A stretch of DNA of 8,147 bases, from contig DAHXOQ010000124.1 in assembly GCA_027364815.1 (NCBI GenBank), forward strand, positions 1-8,147, in the 5' to 3' direction. This DNA is from Acidobacteriaceae bacterium (lineage in GTDB: Bacteria; Acidobacteriota; Terriglobia; Terriglobales; Acidobacteriaceae). Positions 5,365 to 8,147 of this stretch are shown one piece after another (position 1 is the first letter of the stretch; each line of letters opens with the position of its first letter). Made by a program: the position numbers and the translations under genes. The notes beneath the pieces are model-generated. The model made no database searches. It was not told where the DNA came from and saw nothing but the letters and a program-made list of their open reading frames with translations.

Positions 5365-7206
5365 ATGCCAGAGGTATTTCCGATCCCTTCTTTTTTTCAA
5401 CGCACTCATGCCAAATTTAGCCTCTGTGGTTTAGTTTTACTGCTGAGTTTCACAACTGCGCTCGCAACCACACCGTCACAGGCGCAAGCGCAAAATCAAG
5501 CTCCACCCCTGCTGACCACCCTCAGTGATGAGCTCAACCGCGCCTTCTCACAGCTAGGCAGGACCACACCAGCAGCCATCCAGCCGACAACACCCGCACA
5601 AAAAGACGCTGGCAAATCTGGCGAAAAGAGTCCTCCCCAACCGCCCTACTTCATCAGTTACTCCATCAGTGATGAAAGCGCCGTTTCTATTCGCGCACAG
5701 TATGGCGCCTTGACCGATGCCTCTGACAGTCACACACGCTCAGGCGACATTGTCGTTCGTATCGGCGATCCCGCACTCGACAATACCCACGGCAATCATC
5801 ACAGCTCGGCATCAAATGGAATCGGGATTCCTCTCGGCAATGACAGCAACGCCATCGCCCACTCGCTCTGGCAGGTCACCAACATTGCATACGCCCGCGC
5901 ACTCGACAGCTACCTGCGCGTCAAAACTGAGTCGCAAGTCCGCGCCAAAGAGGAAGACACCTCCGCCGACTTCAGCAAAGAGCAGCCACAAATCTCCATC
6001 GGCACACCAGCCGCGCCGCCCAAAGTCGACCGCGACGCGTGGGAGAAGCGGGTCCGTGCTCTTTCCGCCATCTTCCGCGAGTATCCCGATGTCTACCAGA
6101 ACATGGTGATGTTCACCGCGCAGAGTGAAACGGATTACTTTGTCTCCTCTGAAGGCTCGCGTATCGTTGAGCCGCATCGTGCAGCGCGCCTCGTGATCTA
6201 CGCCGTAACCCGCGCGGAGGATGGAATGGACCTCTTTCGCGATCAAACTTTTGAAGCCGAAACTGCAGATGGCCTACCCGATCAGGCAACAATTGAAGCC
6301 ACCGTGCGCGAACTCGGTAAAAGTCTCGAAGCTCTTCGCAAAGCTCCAGTCACTGAACCCTTCAACGGCCCCGCAATTCTCTCCGGTCGCGCCGCCGCAG
6401 TTTTCTTTCACGAGGTTCTCGGCCATCGTCTCGAGGGCCAGCGCCAGCGCGGTGACGAAGAGGGGCAGACCTTCACCAAGGAATTGAACAAGCCCGTTCT
6501 CCCCAGCTTTCTCTCCGTCGCTGACGATCCAACCATCAGCACCTTCGGCAAAACCTGGCTCTCTGGCACATACGCTTACGATGACGAAGGTCAAAAAGCC
6601 CGACGCGTCGATCTCATTGAAGATGGTGTCCTCAAAACATTTCTCATGTCGCGCCTCCCCATCGCCAGCTTCTCCACTTCAAACGGGCACGGACGCTCAC
6701 AAACAGGAAAAATGCCAACTGGCCGTCAAGGCAACCTCATCGTGAGCTCGACTAAAACTGTAAGTGACCAGGAGCTACGTAAGCAGCTCATCGCCGAAGC
6801 CAAAAGACAGGGCAAGCCCTACGGCCTCTACTTTGAAGACATCTCTTCCGGCTTCGCCGTCACTCAACGCTCTTCGCCGCAAGCCTTCCAGGTCATTCCA
6901 CTGGTTGTCTGGCGAGTCTATGTCGACGGCCGTCCCGACGAACTTGTGCGTGGAGTCAGCATTGTCGGCACGCCTCTTGCCGCCATGAATCGCATTCAGA
7001 TGACCAGCGACAAAAGTGAAGTCTTCAATGGTGAGTGCGGCGCGGAGTCAGGCACCGTCCCCGTCAGCGCCGTCGCACCGGCCATGTTGCTCAGCGAGAT
7101 GGAAACCCAGCGACAACCGCAAGGCACTGCGCGACCGCCAATCCTGCCTATCCCCGGCGCTCCTGATGATGGAAGATCGAAGCCCGACGTGAAGGAGGCA
7201 AAATGA
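5365..7206 (+). CDS. Secreted TldD/PmbA-family metalloprotease (catalytic-type subunit)
   Basis: A 613-residue protein. TldD forms a heterodimer with TldE (PmbA) in E. coli and degrades unfolded or small peptides such as pro-microcin B17 and CcdA. The TldD metal site is visible: HEVLGH (His349, Glu350, His354, pattern HExxxH) followed by LEGQRQRGDEEGQTF. Cys558, in ECGAESGTVPVSAVAPA, is at the position of the third ligand. YFVSSEGS at about 257-264 is another family feature. Unlike cytoplasmic E. coli TldD (about 480 residues), it begins with a signal-peptide-like stretch: basic n-region (QRTHAK), hydrophobic core 19-34, and likely cleavage near ALA or AQA. It also has a Pro/Ala/Gln-rich linker at about 36-95 and a Pro-rich tail after 580. 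It should therefore work outside the cytoplasm. The ATG has GGAG only 3 nt upstream (5358-5361), unusually close. Its stop overlaps the next gene's start (ATGA). The protein resembles its downstream neighbour in domain order, so the two are probably paralogues that pair. Confidence 0.92.
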   Translation: MPEVFPIPSFFQRTHAKFSLCGLVLLLSFTTALATTPSQAQAQNQAPPLLTTLSDELNRAFSQLGRTTPAAIQPTTPAQKDAGKSGEKSPPQPPYFISYSISDESAVSIRAQYGALTDASDSHTRSGDIVVRIGDPALDNTHGNHHSSASNGIGIPLGNDSNAIAHSLWQVTNIAYARALDSYLRVKTESQVRAKEEDTSADFSKEQPQISIGTPAAPPKVDRDAWEKRVRALSAIFREYPDVYQNMVMFTAQSETDYFVSSEGSRIVEPHRAARLVIYAVTRAEDGMDLFRDQTFEAETADGLPDQATIEATVRELGKSLEALRKAPVTEPFNGPAILSGRAAAVFFHEVLGHRLEGQRQRGDEEGQTFTKELNKPVLPSFLSVADDPTISTFGKTWLSGTYAYDDEGQKARRVDLIEDGVLKTFLMSRLPIASFSTSNGHGRSQTGKMPTGRQGNLIVSSTKTVSDQELRKQLIAEAKRQGKPYGLYFEDISSGFAVTQRSSPQAFQVIPLVVWRVYVDGRPDELVRGVSIVGTPLAAMNRIQMTSDKSEVFNGECGAESGTVPVSAVAPAMLLSEMETQRQPQGTARPPILPIPGAPDDGRSKPDVKEAK

Positions 7207-8147
7207 AGAAGCGGACACAATCAATTATTCTCTCTGCCGCCACGCTCTTCTTCGCATTGTCCTTTGCGCACGCGCAAGTCACAAGAGCAGACGCCGAAAA
7301 AGATCCCATCCTCCGTGCCATGCTCACCGAGCTTGACCGCACCAAAGCCGATCTCCAGCTCAAGGGTTTTGAAAAGCCTTTCTACATTGAGTACCGCATC
7401 GACGAAATCACCGCCTTCCGCACCAACGCCGAGTACGGCGCTTCGCTAGGTTCATCGCGCATCCAACGCCGTGCAGCACGCGTCACGGTTCATGTCGGCG
7501 ATTACAAATTGAACAGCTCCGGCAGCGGCGACAGCACCGCCGAACTGGCGACACTCGACAACGACGAGATTGCCTTGCGCAGCACTCTCTGGGCCGCAAC
7601 CGACGAGGCCTACAAAGCCGCTCTCGCCGCCTACTCGCGCAAACAAGCCGAGCTCAAGCAGGTTGAAACCCCTCCCCAGGCTGATGATTTCTCCCACGAG
7701 AAACCGCTCATTCTCATCGAGCCCATCAAAACCTTCTCCGTCGATGAGAACGCCTGGATCAATTCAATCGCCGAGGCCAGCGGAATCTATCTCACCACCA
7801 AAGGACTCAAGGCCAGCCCCGGCGACGTGCAGTACTCAACTACATCTTTCAATGCCTACGCAGACACTAGTTATTTTGTGAACTCCGAAGGCACCATCAC
7901 CCGCTCAACCGAGATGCGCTTTGACGAGAGCTTCAGCGTTGGCGGCCAGGCTGCCGATGGAATGAGCCTCGACCGCAGCTACTATCTCGCCGGCAACTCT
8001 CTCGCTGATCTCGACTCTCCAACAGAGTTCAATCATCACGCCATCGATTGCATCAATGGACTCGCCGACCTCATCAACGCGCCGCTCGTCGAAGCGGAGT
8101 ATCACGGCCCCATCCGCATTGAAGCCGCCGCAGCAGCAGGAATCATG
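7203..8147 (+). CDS. Second secreted TldD/PmbA-family protein, C-terminus cut by window edge
   Basis: The ATG at 7203-7205 overlaps the TGA of the upstream gene (7204-7206), and GGAGG at 7193-7197 provides a good Shine-Dalgarno sequence. The frame is open for 315 codons to the window edge. Residues 1-24 are a clear signal peptide (MKKRTQ, hydrophobic core, cleavage after AHA at 24). The rest parallels the upstream protein: PFYIEYRIDE at 59-68 corresponds to PYFISYSISDE there, SYFVNSEGTITRS to DYFVSSEGSRIVE, and NAPLVEAEYHGP to KAPVTEPFNGP. In that alignment the HExxxH of the upstream protein would begin exactly one residue past the last visible codon. The window therefore cannot show whether this is a second active TldD or a TldE/PmbA-like partner lacking the motif. 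Tight coupling and shared export suggest a secreted heterodimer, as an analogue of TldD/TldE. Confidence 0.88.
   Translation, partial: MKKRTQSIILSAATLFFALSFAHAQVTRADAEKDPILRAMLTELDRTKADLQLKGFEKPFYIEYRIDEITAFRTNAEYGASLGSSRIQRRAARVTVHVGDYKLNSSGSGDSTAELATLDNDEIALRSTLWAATDEAYKAALAAYSRKQAELKQVETPPQADDFSHEKPLILIEPIKTFSVDENAWINSIAEASGIYLTTKGLKASPGDVQYSTTSFNAYADTSYFVNSEGTITRSTEMRFDESFSVGGQAADGMSLDRSYYLAGNSLADLDSPTEFNHHAIDCINGLADLINAPLVEAEYHGPIRIEAAAAAGIM

Overview
The window looks like a chromosomal segment of a mesophilic bacterium with moderate-to-high GC, most plausibly an Acidobacteriota (Terriglobia-like) genome. That guess rests on three things: a glycine cleavage system with a split P-protein (gcvPA plus gcvPB), secreted TldD-type metalloprotease paralogues in tandem, and short AGC-rich heptad repeats between genes. 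It is an inference from gene style; no marker gene in the window fixes the taxon. No tRNA, rRNA, CRISPR array, IS element or phage gene is visible.

Layout. Positions 1-5187 are read from the minus strand. In transcription order they hold an Ste24-like M48 membrane metallopeptidase (5187-3823), gcvH (3651-3262), gcvPA (3040-1721), a membrane-anchored DEDDh (DnaQ-like) exonuclease (1692-862) and gcvPB (862 to beyond position 1, truncated by the window edge). From 5365 the plus strand carries two overlapping genes for secreted TldD/PmbA-family proteins (5365-7206, and 7203 to beyond the right edge). The 177-bp gap between the M48 gene and the first TldD gene is a divergent control region.

How the genes fit together. 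GcvH, GcvPA and GcvPB are the lipoyl carrier protein and the two halves of the PLP-dependent glycine decarboxylase; GcvT and the dihydrolipoyl dehydrogenase are not in the window. The exonuclease gene sits between the two P-protein genes. It starts 28 bp after gcvPA and its stop codon shares one base with the gcvPB start (TAATG). It is visibly more AT-rich than its neighbours, so it looks like a cargo gene inserted into a metabolic operon. The M48 peptidase and the TldD-like pair are envelope or secreted metalloproteases facing away from each other across a shared upstream region.

The least expected signal is in the gaps. Three intergenic blocks (3044-3085, 3698-3739, 3775-3816) are each six units of 7 bp in exact register, with units mostly beginning AGC. 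Two of them face each other and create a 25-bp inverted repeat directly after the M48 stop codon. Its only two mismatches become G-U pairs in the RNA of the genes' own strand. This could be a terminator, a REPIN/MITE-like element, or both.
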